A stretch of DNA of 64,000 nucleotides from Aquincola agrisoli (GTDB lineage Bacteria; Pseudomonadota; Gammaproteobacteria; Burkholderiales; Burkholderiaceae_C), in assembly GCF_036621135.1 (NCBI RefSeq), contig NZ_JAZIBG010000024.1, positions 124,001 to 188,000 on the forward strand. The letters are read 5' to 3'. Shown piece by piece: positions 9,551 to 18,819 of this stretch. The translations under genes and the position numbers were made by a program. The notes under the pieces were generated by a model. The model ran no database searches. It worked only from the letters and a program-made list of their open reading frames with translations, and was not told the origin of the DNA. Positions within the stretch are counted from its first letter, which is position 1. Every line of letters begins with the position of its first letter.

Positions 9551-10900
9551 TCAGAGCCGGCCTGCCCCGGCGGAGGCGCGCACGTTGCGCTCCACGTCCC
9601 GGGCGGGCTCGACCCGTCCCGCCAGCGCGGGCTGCCAGCCGACGTCCGCGCTCAGCGCCGCAGCGGGGTTGGCCTGGCGCAGCTGGGCCAGCAGGTCCAC
9701 CGGCTGGCCATTGAGCAGGCTGCCGCGGTCGAAGAACGTCTGGCCCTTCCAGAGCTTGACGATCGCGGTGGCGGGCACGTCGCCCGTCAGGCGCCACACG
9801 TTGTGCTCGCTGAACACCCGCGAGTTGACGCCGACGCCAATCGAATAGCCGAAAGCGTAGGGCGGCTCGCTGCTGCCGGTGTAGAGGTTGTTGTAGACGT
9901 GCACCTGGCCGTAGCGGACCCGCGGTGCACGCTCCTTGATGCGGTCCCACCAGTTGTGGTGGAAGGTGACCTTCAGCCGCCCGTCGTCTTCCACCGCCTT
10001 GTCGCTCGACCCGACGAGGTGCGTCTTGTCGTGGTCGTGGAAGCGGTTGTACGAGACCGTCACGTAGTTCGAGCCCTGCGTGATGTCGAGCAGGCCGTCG
10101 TGGTGCTGCATCGGGCGGCCGAGCGCGGTGCGCGCCGTGTGGTCCGGCCGTTCGCCGTCGCTGAAGCTGCAGTGGTCCACCCACACGTGCGTGGCGCCGA
10201 CCAGAGAGATGTTGTCGTACTCGGAATTCCACTCGCCGTTGGCGTTGTCCTTCGGATCCCACGCCGGGAAGTGGTCGAACGCGTCGGCGAAATGCAGGTT
10301 GCGGATGATGACGTTGCGCACGCCCTTGAGCAGCAGCGTGCCGTGCACGATGCCAGCGTCCCGGCCGGCGCCCAGCAGCGTGGTGTTCGACGGCACGGCC
10401 ACCACGGTGGTGGCCTGCTGGCGTTCGGCCGAGCGCTGCCGGGCGTCCTCCAGCGGGCCCGCGGGCGGGCGCTTGCCCCACACGGCCGGGTCGTAGGCGC
10501 GCAGGTAGGCCTCGAAATCGAAGGCCGGGTCGCGGAAGGCCTCGGCGCCGACGGGGCGGTTCTGCCCGTCGACGCTGAGGTCGATGCGGCCATGCACCCG
10601 CACGATGCGCGGCGCGCCCGCCGGGCCGGCGGCCAGCGCGGCGACCAGCTCGGCCCGGTTGCGCACATCGAACACGTGGCTCGGCTGCGCATCCGCCCCG
10701 CCCCGTGTGCCGCCTTCAGCCGACGCCCAGCCGTCCCCGGCCGGCAGCCCCTCGCGCTCCCAGGCGGCGGTGGAGGAGGAGGCTGGCGGCGCCGAGCCGC
10801 AGCCGGCGGTGGCAGCCAGCGCCGCGGCGGCGGCCACGGCGCCCAGGGTGTGCAGCAGGCGGCGGCGCGACGGCGCGGCGGCTCGGAGAGGCATGTTCAT
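9551..10900 (-). CDS. pel: Pectate lyase, polysaccharide lyase family 1, exported
   Basis: A 449-residue enzyme that cleaves polygalacturonate by Ca2+-dependent beta-elimination. The N-terminus PSRRRLLHTLGAVAAAAALA is a twin-arginine-type signal followed by TAGC, so it may be a Tat-exported lipoprotein. The beta-helix core shows PL1 motifs: HVWVDHCSFSDG, QHHDGLLDITQGSNYVTVS and VTFHHNWWDRIKERAPRVRYG with the catalytic-region Arg residues, then VHVYNNLY. The ATG overlaps the ogl stop as ATGA, so translation is coupled and no separate ribosome-binding site is needed. A long frame that appears to join it to sequence upstream is only a shadow of ogl. Confidence 0.93.
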   Translation of the reverse strand: MNMPLRAAAPSRRRLLHTLGAVAAAAALAATAGCGSAPPASSSTAAWEREGLPAGDGWASAEGGTRGGADAQPSHVFDVRNRAELVAALAAGPAGAPRIVRVHGRIDLSVDGQNRPVGAEAFRDPAFDFEAYLRAYDPAVWGKRPPAGPLEDARQRSAERQQATTVVAVPSNTTLLGAGRDAGIVHGTLLLKGVRNVIIRNLHFADAFDHFPAWDPKDNANGEWNSEYDNISLVGATHVWVDHCSFSDGERPDHTARTALGRPMQHHDGLLDITQGSNYVTVSYNRFHDHDKTHLVGSSDKAVEDDGRLKVTFHHNWWDRIKERAPRVRYGQVHVYNNLYTGSSEPPYAFGYSIGVGVNSRVFSEHNVWRLTGDVPATAIVKLWKGQTFFDRGSLLNGQPVDLLAQLRQANPAAALSADVGWQPALAGRVEPARDVERNVRASAGAGRL

Positions 10901-12054
10901 CGGAGGTCCACGAGGTAGAGGCCCGGCTCGCCGCGGCCGTCGGCGCTGAACAGCACCTGCGTCTCGTCGGGCGTGAAGGAGGGGTGGGGATGGGTCACCT
11001 GCCGGTTGCCTTTGTAGACGCCCCACGAGCTGTCGTGGTGTGCGATCCGCCGGCCGGTGCCGGTCTTCAGGTCGAACAGGTGCAGGAACGGGTCGTTGTC
11101 GATCGCGTAGCCGCCGGTGTCGTCGACGTCGATCGGTGTGCCGCAGCCGTCGCCCACGATCAGGCTGCCGTCGAAGTTGCTCATCAGGTGCGAGCACGGC
11201 GGCATCTCGAAGAGCCGCTTGTTCTCCAGCGTCACCGGGTCGAGCGAGCAGATCCAGCGCTCGGTGCGGCCCTTGAGGTAGGCGACGTAGATCATCAACG
11301 AGCCATCGGGCACCCAGAACTCGTGCGTGCAGCTCTCGCCCTCGGCGTGGGCCTTGCCGCAGCGCAGGTTGCTGCCGTCCTCGTCGATGAACCACATGCG
11401 CGCGTCGACGAGGTCGTGGTTGCCTTCGTGGCAGAAGGCGACCGTGCGGTCGTCGAAGGGCCGGTACTGCGGGTGGCCGAGCCAGAGGTCCTGCTCGTGG
11501 ATCACGTCGCGCCGGCCGGTGGCGAGGTCGATGCGGATCAGCCGGCAGCGCGGCTTGCGCAGGAACATGTCGCGGAACTGCTGCCAGTCGGTCAGCGGCA
11601 TCCAGTCGCTCGCGAGGATCTCGATGCCGACCATCTTGGTGCAGGCGGAGTTCGCCACCCAGGTGCCGTAGCCGACCCACTCGGGCGGCACCACGTACAC
11701 CACCTGCTCGCGCAGCGTCGCCAGCTCGAGGCGGATGAGCCGGCGGTCGCCCCGCACGAAGTAGAGGTGCCGGTCGTCGGGGCTCAGGAAGCCGCCGAAG
11801 GTGTTCTCGCCGGGCTGGTCGGTGAGCTGCGTCGCCGTCTGCGTGTCGAGGTCGAGCAGGTGGTAGTTCCAGTCGGCGCCCGGGCCGAACTCGCCCCCGA
11901 ACAGCAGCTTCCTGCCGTCGTTGGTGAAGCACTTCTGATAGAAGTACGGCCGATGGCAGGTGACGTCGTGCGGGGTCAGCCGCGTGACGCCGGCTCCGGT
12001 GTCGGGATCGCAGAAGGATTCGAAGGCGAGTTGTCGGACGGTCGATTTGCTCAT
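10897..12054 (-). CDS. ogl: Oligogalacturonate lyase (PL22)
   Basis: A 385-residue cytoplasmic enzyme (no signal peptide) that splits di- and short oligogalacturonides into unsaturated monomers. It matches enterobacterial Ogl in length and in landmarks such as FESFCDPDTGAGVTRLTP, a seven-bladed-propeller repeat pattern and CSHLMSNFDGSLIVGDG. QVTHPHPSF at residues 352-360 carries the Gln/His/His cluster that binds Mn2+ in the family. It lies 31 bp after togB and overlaps pel by 4 bp (ATGA). Confidence 0.95.
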   Translation of the reverse strand: MSKSTVRQLAFESFCDPDTGAGVTRLTPHDVTCHRPYFYQKCFTNDGRKLLFGGEFGPGADWNYHLLDLDTQTATQLTDQPGENTFGGFLSPDDRHLYFVRGDRRLIRLELATLREQVVYVVPPEWVGYGTWVANSACTKMVGIEILASDWMPLTDWQQFRDMFLRKPRCRLIRIDLATGRRDVIHEQDLWLGHPQYRPFDDRTVAFCHEGNHDLVDARMWFIDEDGSNLRCGKAHAEGESCTHEFWVPDGSLMIYVAYLKGRTERWICSLDPVTLENKRLFEMPPCSHLMSNFDGSLIVGDGCGTPIDVDDTGGYAIDNDPFLHLFDLKTGTGRRIAHHDSSWGVYKGNRQVTHPHPSFTPDETQVLFSADGRGEPGLYLVDLR

Positions 12055-12085
12055 GGGTGCGTGTGGCGCTGCGCCAGCGCCTTGC

Positions 12086-13384
12086 TTACTTGATGCGGTT
12101 GAGCAGCGCGTTGCCTTCCTCGAGGAGGCGCTTGGCGGCGTCCTGCTCGGTGGCCTTGCCGTAGGCCACGGTCTCGAACACCTCGCGCATGAACTTGGAG
12201 AAGCGCTGGTTCTCGAAGAGCGGCGAGGGCAGGTCGATCCTGCCGGCCTCGTTCTGTTGCTTGATCTGGGTGTAGGCCGCGAGCTCCAGCGGCCCGATCC
12301 GGCTGTCCTTGACCAGGGCCTGGAACTGGCTGTCGGCCGCGGGCACGCCGCGCGACAGGCCCAGGATGCGGCCGGCTTCCGGGTCGGTCAGCAGGAAACT
12401 CAGGAACCTGGCCGCAACCTCGGGGTGCTTGCTGCGCTTGCTCACCGAGAACATCAGCGACGGCCGGCCGAACATGCCGGAGTTCTTGGCACCGGGCAGC
12501 GTCGGGAACTCGCCGATGACGAGCTTCTGCTGCTTGTCGAGCGAACTGGTGCGCAGCGGCAGCACCGAGTCCCAGGTGTAGTTGCCGGCCCAGTTGCCGT
12601 TGGTCCAGTCCTGCTGCTGCTCGGTGGGCTTCTCGGCCCCGCCCAGGCTCGCGCGGTAGGGCAGCGGCGTGGCGACCTTGGCGTCGGTGAACCGCTTGTA
12701 GGTCTGGACCCATTCGAGGAGCGCCTGCGGGCTCATCGCCACCTTGGGCTCGGTCGGGCTCACGTAGGGCGTGCCGTGCTTCTGCTGCACGTAGGCCAGC
12801 GACGCGAGGATGACGTCGTAGGGCTCGCCGTCCATCGCGAACACCTTGTCGCCGAGCTTGCCCTGGAGCGCCTTGCCGGCGGCGAAGACGTCGTCCCAGG
12901 TCTTCGGCAGCGGCACGCCCGCCCGGTCGAAGGTCGACTTGTTCCAGACGAACACACGGGCGCTGTACGACACCGGCAGCGCATTGAGCTTGCCGCGCAC
13001 CTCGCCCATCTTCAGTTCCTCTGGCGAGAACTGGTCCAGGCCCAGCAGCGCCCGGTGCTTGTGCAGGTCGAGGAAGCCTTCGCCCGACTTGGAGTAGCTG
13101 GCCAGCCACGCCCAGTTGATCTGCATGATGTCCGGCTCGGAGCCGCCGGCGATCTGGGTCGACAGCCGCTCCTGGTAGCCGTTGAAGCCCATGTACTCGC
13201 CCTTGATCTTCACGCCCGGGTTCTTGGCCTCGAACGCGGCGATCGCCTTGAGCGTGCTTTCATGGCGTTCGCCGCCGCCCCACCACGAGAAGCGCAGCGT
13301 GGCGTCCTGGGCATGGGCGAGCGGGGCCAAGGCGGCGAGCGCGCAGGCGGCGGCTGTCGTGGCGATCAAGGAACGTCGTTGCAT
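12086..13384 (-). CDS. togB: Oligogalacturonide ABC transporter, periplasmic binding protein TogB
   Basis: A 432-residue family-1 extracellular solute-binding protein. The signal peptide MQRRSLIATTAAACALAALA ends near AHA-QD. The mature protein shows the family pattern (LRFSWWGGGERHESTLKAI, QERLSTQIAGGSEPDIMQINW, and a C-terminal LSRGVPAADSQFQALVKDS). GGGAGA lies about 7 bp before the ATG. Specificity for oligogalacturonides is inferred from the gene order M-N-A-B next to ogl, kduI and kduD, as in Dickeya TogMNAB. Confidence 0.92.
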   Translation of the reverse strand: MQRRSLIATTAAACALAALAPLAHAQDATLRFSWWGGGERHESTLKAIAAFEAKNPGVKIKGEYMGFNGYQERLSTQIAGGSEPDIMQINWAWLASYSKSGEGFLDLHKHRALLGLDQFSPEELKMGEVRGKLNALPVSYSARVFVWNKSTFDRAGVPLPKTWDDVFAAGKALQGKLGDKVFAMDGEPYDVILASLAYVQQKHGTPYVSPTEPKVAMSPQALLEWVQTYKRFTDAKVATPLPYRASLGGAEKPTEQQQDWTNGNWAGNYTWDSVLPLRTSSLDKQQKLVIGEFPTLPGAKNSGMFGRPSLMFSVSKRSKHPEVAARFLSFLLTDPEAGRILGLSRGVPAADSQFQALVKDSRIGPLELAAYTQIKQQNEAGRIDLPSPLFENQRFSKFMREVFETVAYGKATEQDAAKRLLEEGNALLNRIK

Positions 13385-13411
13385 CGGAAGTCTCCCTTTG
13401 TTTCTTCGAGG

Positions 13412-14542
<1,131 letters not shown>

Positions 14543-14564
14543 GTCTTTGTCTCCGTAGGGGGCG

Positions 14565-15473
14565 TCAGCCCTTGATGCCGCTGCTGGATGCGCCTTCGAT
14601 GAAGTGGCGCTGGGCGGCGAAGAACACCGCGATGGAGGGCAGCAGCGCGACCACGGAGATCGCCAGCACGCTGGCCCATTCGACCTCCTCGGTGGCGCCG
14701 ATGCTCATCTTCAGCGCCAGCGACACGGGGTACTTCTCGACGGTCGAGAGGTAGATCAGCGGGCCCATGAAGTCGTTCATCGTCCAGATGAACTGGAAGA
14801 CGATCACGCTGATGATGGCCGGCTTGAGCAGCGGCACGATGATGTGCCAGAGCAGCTGCAGCGCATTGCAGCCGTCGATCTGCGCGGCCTCTTCCATGTC
14901 GCGCGGAATGCCGCGCAGGAACTGCACGAGCATGAACACGAAGAAGGTGTCGGTCGCGAAGGCCGAGGGCACGATCAGCGGCAGGTAGCTGTCGAGCCAG
15001 CCGAACTCCTTGAACATCAGGTACTGCGGCAGCCGCAGGATGATGAGCGGCAGCATCATCGTGCCGACCATGATGCCGAACAGCACCTTCTTGCCCCAGA
15101 ACTCGAAGCGCGCGAAGGCGTAGGCCACCAGCGTGCACGAGACCACCGTCACCACGATGCGCGGCAGCGTGATCAGGAAGGAGTTGAGGAAATAGGTCGC
15201 GAAGGTGTACTCGGTGCTCGTCTTCCAGCCCTTGGCGTAGGCCGTGAGGTCGAAGCGCGAAGGCCAGAAGCCGATCTCGGTGAAGATTTCGGTGTTGGTC
15301 TTGAACGAGGCGCCGACGAGCCAGATCATCGGGTACAGCATCAGCAGCCCGACGAGGCCCAGCACGACGTAGCGCATCAAGGCGCTGAAGCGCTCGCGGC
15401 GGCGTGAGCGGGCGGCCTCCGCATCGGAGACCAGGCTCTGGTCGGCATGCAGCACGGAGAGGTTGGCGCTCAT
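14565..15473 (-). CDS. togN: Oligogalacturonide ABC transporter permease TogN
   Basis: A 302-residue inner-membrane permease of the MalG type with six predicted membrane segments. The ATPase-contacting EAA loop is MEEAAQIDGCNALQLLWHIIVP, and the end QRHFIEGASSSGIKG is typical of the subfamily. The ATG at 15473 overlaps the togM stop as ATGA, giving translational coupling; the frame continues open upstream but only as a shadow of togM. Confidence 0.94.
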   Translation of the reverse strand: MSANLSVLHADQSLVSDAEAARSRRRERFSALMRYVVLGLVGLLMLYPMIWLVGASFKTNTEIFTEIGFWPSRFDLTAYAKGWKTSTEYTFATYFLNSFLITLPRIVVTVVSCTLVAYAFARFEFWGKKVLFGIMVGTMMLPLIILRLPQYLMFKEFGWLDSYLPLIVPSAFATDTFFVFMLVQFLRGIPRDMEEAAQIDGCNALQLLWHIIVPLLKPAIISVIVFQFIWTMNDFMGPLIYLSTVEKYPVSLALKMSIGATEEVEWASVLAISVVALLPSIAVFFAAQRHFIEGASSSGIKG

Positions 15474-16357
15474 TTCTTGGTGTCCTTTTCGCCGGAGTAG
15501 AAGACCCAGTACTTCGAGGTGATGAAGGAGACCGCGCTGAGCGTGCCGACCAGCGCGAACAGCACCCACGACAGCGCGCTGCCGTAGCCTAGGTTGAAGT
15601 ACTTGAAGCTCTGGTCGTAGATGTAGAGCGACAGCACGTAGGTGGAGTGCAGCGGGCCGCCCTCGGTGATCATGTAGGGGCCGTTGAACTCCTGGAACGC
15701 GTGCACCATCTGCATGATCAGGTTGAAGAAGATCACCGGCGTGATCAGCGGCACCGTGATGCGGAAGAACTGCTGCGTCTTGCTGGCGCCGTCGATCTCC
15801 GCCGCCTCGTACAACGAGGTGGGCACGTTCTGCAGCGCGGCCAGGAAGATCACCATCGCCGAGCCGAACTGCCAGGTGAACAGCAGGATCACCGTCCAGA
15901 TCGAGTAGTGCTCGTCGGCCAGCCAGGCGATGGGCTCGATGCCCAGCTTGGCCAGCGCGATGTTGACCAGGCCGTTCTGCGAGAAGATGAAGCGCCACAT
16001 CACCGCCGCGGCGATGGAGCCGCCGAGGATGGAGGGCAGGTAGAACGCCGAGCGGAAGAAGTTGATGCCGCGCAGCTTGAAATTCAGCACGTGCGCGATG
16101 AAGAGCGCGAAGCCCACGCGCAGTGGCACCGAGATCGCCACGAACAGCAGCGTGACCCCCATCGACTTGTGGAACAGCGGGTCGGCCCCGAAGAGTTCCC
16201 TGTAGTTGTCGAGCCCGATGTATTCGGGCGGGTTGATCACGTCGTATTGCGTGAAGCTGAGCGCGAAGCTCATCACGAACGGGAACAGCTTGAAGCCGAG
16301 CACGCCCAAGACGAAGGGCAGCACGAACATGAAGCCGAGCCTCTTGTTCTCGTACAT
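15470..16357 (-). CDS. togM: Oligogalacturonide ABC transporter permease TogM
   Basis: A 295-residue MalF-type permease. The first segment follows MYENKRLGFMFVLPFVLG and the EAA loop is LYEAAEIDGASKTQQFF. AGGAG lies 10 bp before the ATG. It starts the transport block of the pectin run, 161 bp after kduD; that gap carries a perfect 16-bp palindrome but no KdgR-like box, so it is probably transcribed from the kduI promoter with possible modulation in between. Confidence 0.93.
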   Translation of the reverse strand: MYENKRLGFMFVLPFVLGVLGFKLFPFVMSFALSFTQYDVINPPEYIGLDNYRELFGADPLFHKSMGVTLLFVAISVPLRVGFALFIAHVLNFKLRGINFFRSAFYLPSILGGSIAAAVMWRFIFSQNGLVNIALAKLGIEPIAWLADEHYSIWTVILLFTWQFGSAMVIFLAALQNVPTSLYEAAEIDGASKTQQFFRITVPLITPVIFFNLIMQMVHAFQEFNGPYMITEGGPLHSTYVLSLYIYDQSFKYFNLGYGSALSWVLFALVGTLSAVSFITSKYWVFYSGEKDTKK

Positions 16358-16475
16358 GCAGTCTCACTCCTGCCGGCGGACCACCGTGGCGGCGCGCCTT
16401 GTTCGGCCGGGCAGGATCGAGCCCGCCCGGCGTGGGTCAGCCGGCGGCTGACTGCTCCGCGGCGAGGAAAGGGGC

Positions 16476-16491
16476 GCGGCCGTACGGCCGC
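16476..16491. repeat. Perfect 16-bp palindrome between kduD and togM
   Basis: GCGGCCGTACGGCCGC lies 27 bp beyond the kduD stop and 118 bp before togM. On the minus strand the flanks extend pairing (GGGG upstream, CCCC downstream) and a short TTT follows. It could be an intra-operon attenuation or mRNA-processing hairpin that sets different levels of kduID and togMNAB. Confidence 0.4.
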
Positions 16492-16518
16492 CGCACCCCG
16501 GCGATCAGGACAGCGTGC

Positions 16519-17280
16519 TCAGCGTGCGAGCCAGCCGCCGTCGACGGCAACGGTATAGCCGTTGACGTAGTCGGACGCCTTCGAGGCGAGGAACACGACG
16601 GGCCCGGCCAGGTCGTCGGGCGTGCCCCAGCGGCCGGCCGGGATGCGCTCGAGGATGGCGGCGCTGCGGCCCTCGTCGGCCCGCAGCGGCGCGGTGTTGT
16701 TGGTGGCCATGTAGCCAGGCGCGATGGCGTTGACGTTGATCCCGTGCGCCGCCCACTCGTTGGCCATCAGGCGGGTGATGCCCATCACGCCGCTCTTCGA
16801 GGCGGTGTACGAGGGCACGCGCACCCCGCCCTGGAACGACAGCATCGACGCGACGTTGATGATCTTGCCGCCCGTGCCCTGGGCGACGTACTGCCGCGCC
16901 ACCGCCTGCGAGAAGAAGAACACCGTCTTCAGGTTCAGGTCGACGACGTCGTCCCAGTCTTTCTCGCTGAACTTCAGCGCATCGTCGCGGCGGATGATGC
17001 CGGCGTTGTTGACGAGGATGTCGATCTTGCCGGCCACGCCCAGAGCCTGCTGCACCAGGCCTTCGAGGCCCGAGATGTCGGCGAGGTTGGCGCGAAGGTC
17101 GAGGAAGCGGCGGCCCATGGCTTCGATGCGGCGCGCCGTGTCCTTCGGCTCGACCACGTTGATGCCGACGACGTCGGCGCCGGCTTCGGCCAGCGCGCAG
17201 GCCATGCCCTGGCCGAGGCCGGTGTCGCAGCCGGTGACGATGGCGACCTTGCCGGCGAGTTGGAACTGTTCGAGGATCAT
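16519..17280 (-). CDS. kduD: 2-deoxy-D-gluconate 3-dehydrogenase KduD
   Basis: A 253-residue short-chain dehydrogenase that reduces 2,5-diketo-3-deoxygluconate to 2-keto-3-deoxygluconate. The cofactor motif is TGCDTGLGQG, the catalytic Ser lies in NVASMLSFQGG, and YTASKSGVMG carries the Tyr and Lys. The C-terminus SDYVNGYTVAVDGGWLAR is nearly invariant in KduD. The ATG at 17280 (MILEQFQLAGK) reproduces the family N-terminus; an in-frame GTG-type start 24 bp upstream is rejected. It lies 20 bp after kduI. Confidence 0.97.
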   Translation of the reverse strand: MILEQFQLAGKVAIVTGCDTGLGQGMACALAEAGADVVGINVVEPKDTARRIEAMGRRFLDLRANLADISGLEGLVQQALGVAGKIDILVNNAGIIRRDDALKFSEKDWDDVVDLNLKTVFFFSQAVARQYVAQGTGGKIINVASMLSFQGGVRVPSYTASKSGVMGITRLMANEWAAHGINVNAIAPGYMATNNTAPLRADEGRSAAILERIPAGRWGTPDDLAGPVVFLASKASDYVNGYTVAVDGGWLAR

Positions 17281-17300
17281 GTCGTGAGGCTCCCGGGTGC

Positions 17301-18137
17301 TCAACGCAGCGTGGTCATGGGCACGTGGTCCATGTCCTTGAAGACCTGGTTCTCGCCGACCATGCCCCAGATGAAGGTGTAGGCCTGCGTGCCGACGCCG
17401 GAGTGGATCGACCAGCTCGGGCTGATCACGGCCTGCTCGTTGCGCACGACGATGTGGCGGGTCTCGGTGGGCTCGCCGAGCATGTGGAACACGGCGCCGT
17501 TGTCGGCCATGTCGAAGTAGAAGTACACCTCCATGCGCCGGTCGTGCGTGTGGCAGGGCATGGTGTTCCAGAGGCTGCCTTCTTGCAGCTGCGTCATGCC
17601 CATGAGCAGCTGGCAGGTGGGCAGCACGTCGGGCACCAGGAACTTGTAGATCGTGCGGCGGTTGCTGGTCTTCGGGTCGCCCAGCGTCTCGGGCGATGCC
17701 TCGGCGAGCGTGACCTTCTTGTGCGGATAGGTGGTGTGGGCCGGCGCGCTGTTGAAGTAGAGCTTGGCGGGGTTGGCCGGATCGGTGCTGCGGAACTCGA
17801 GCACCTTGGCGCCCTGGCCCACGTACAGCGCCTCGCGCGCGCCGACCTCGAAGTTGCGGTTGTCGACCTGCACGGTGGCCGGGCCGCCGACGTTGATCAG
17901 GCCCAGCTCGCGGCGCTGCAGGAAGAAGTCGGTGCCGGTGTGCTTGCCCAGCTCGGGCGAGAACGTCACCGGCTTCGTCACCGGCATCACGCCGCCCACG
18001 ATGATCCGGTCGATCTGGCTGTAGGTCATCACCGCCTCGTCGGCGCGGAAGAGCGACTCGACCAGGAACTGCTCGCGCAGGCCGGTGGTGTCCAACGTCT
18101 TCGCGTGGGCGCTGTGGATGGGTTGGCGGATCTCCAT
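17301..18137 (-). CDS. kduI: 5-dehydro-4-deoxy-D-glucuronate isomerase KduI
   Basis: A 278-residue cupin isomerase, the same length as the E. coli enzyme, that turns 5-keto-4-deoxyuronate into 2,5-diketo-3-deoxygluconate. The four zinc ligands fall at the family positions: His196 and His198 (PCHTHDRRME), Glu203 and His245 (SWSIHSGVG). The start at 18137 gives MEIRQPIHSAH. It is the first gene of the leftward pectin run; a KdgR-like box lies 88 bp upstream. Confidence 0.98.
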   Translation of the reverse strand: MEIRQPIHSAHAKTLDTTGLREQFLVESLFRADEAVMTYSQIDRIIVGGVMPVTKPVTFSPELGKHTGTDFFLQRRELGLINVGGPATVQVDNRNFEVGAREALYVGQGAKVLEFRSTDPANPAKLYFNSAPAHTTYPHKKVTLAEASPETLGDPKTSNRRTIYKFLVPDVLPTCQLLMGMTQLQEGSLWNTMPCHTHDRRMEVYFYFDMADNGAVFHMLGEPTETRHIVVRNEQAVISPSWSIHSGVGTQAYTFIWGMVGENQVFKDMDHVPMTTLR

Positions 18138-18224
18138 GGAACGGGCTTTCTGTTGGCTTGGCGGTGGCGGATCTGGGCGTGTGGGGCAGCCTTGGGACTT
18201 ACCCGAAAGATGGGTTCTTTGAAG

Positions 18225-18241
18225 TTGAACCATCGTTTCAA
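18225..18241. promoter_or_regulatory. KdgR-like operator between kduI and kdgF
   Basis: TTGAACCATCGTTTCAA is a near-palindrome (TTGAA/TTCAA arms). Aligned to my recollection of the enterobacterial KdgR site (AATGAAACA-TTGTTTCATT type), about 13 of 19 positions agree. It overlaps the -35 of the predicted kdgF promoter and lies in the kduI control region, so one dimer could repress both directions. A similar 17-mer is found at kdgK. Confidence 0.72.
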
Positions 18242-18263
18242 ATTAATCAGTCCAACGTATAGT
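18236..18263 (+). promoter_or_regulatory. Predicted kdgF promoter
   Basis: TTTCAA (18236-18241), a 16-bp spacer and TATAGT (18258-18263), in the only AT-rich stretch of the intergenic region. The -35 hexamer is part of the KdgR-like operator. Confidence 0.5.
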
Positions 18264-18335
18264 ATCAACAAATCACCGTTCCACAAGAAGTTCATCCCCG
18301 GGAAATCCCGGGGCGGTGAGGCTGGAGGAGGAGCC

Positions 18336-18665
18336 TTGAGTTACTTCATCGATGACGACCATCCCTGGACGGAACTGGGCGATGGCATCCGCCGCAAGGT
18401 GGTGGGCCACACGCCCGAACTGATGTCGGTGCTGGTGCAGTTCGACGAGGGTGCCGTCGGTGCCGTGCATGCGCACGACGCGCACGACCAGATCGCCTAC
18501 GTGCTTGCCGGGGCGTTCGAAGCCGACGTGGGCGGCGTCAAGCGCCGACTCGGGCCGGGTGATGCCTTTGTCGCGCCGCGGGAGGTGCCGCACGGCGTCG
18601 TCTCGCTGGCGCCCGGCAGCCTGCTGCTCGACCAGTTCTCACCGCGGCGCGACGACTACCTCTGA
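18336..18665 (+). CDS. kdgF: Cupin protein KdgF (unsaturated uronate linearisation), TTG start
   Basis: A 109-residue single-domain cupin. KdgF speeds conversion of the cyclic unsaturated galacturonate released by Ogl into 5-keto-4-deoxyuronate, the KduI substrate. The metal ligands seen in KdgF are conserved: His45 and His47 (AVHAHDAHDQ), Gln52 and His86 (EVPHGVV). The end LDQFSPRRDDYL also matches. No ATG fits; a TTG at 18336 follows GGAGG by 7 bp and gives the family N-terminus (SYFIDDDHPWTELGDG). It is divergent from kduI and probably KdgR-controlled. Confidence 0.88.
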   Translation: MSYFIDDDHPWTELGDGIRRKVVGHTPELMSVLVQFDEGAVGAVHAHDAHDQIAYVLAGAFEADVGGVKRRLGPGDAFVAPREVPHGVVSLAPGSLLLDQFSPRRDDYL

Positions 18666-18819
18666 CCCCGCCGGCCTGCGGCACTGCCGCCGCGAGGCCT
18701 TGTTGTGCCGGTGCCCTGCGTCGCACCGATGGTTGGCTGCACCCGCTGGTTGTGTCCCTGCGTCCGCAGGGCGGGGTGCGCACGTCCCTAAAAAACGCAA
18801 ACACCAGGAGACCTCTCCC

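Noticed and set aside
9551..11932. Apparent fusion of pectate lyase to a long N-terminal extension
   Set aside because: The extension is an off-frame reading of ogl; pel has its own ATG and signal peptide at 10900.
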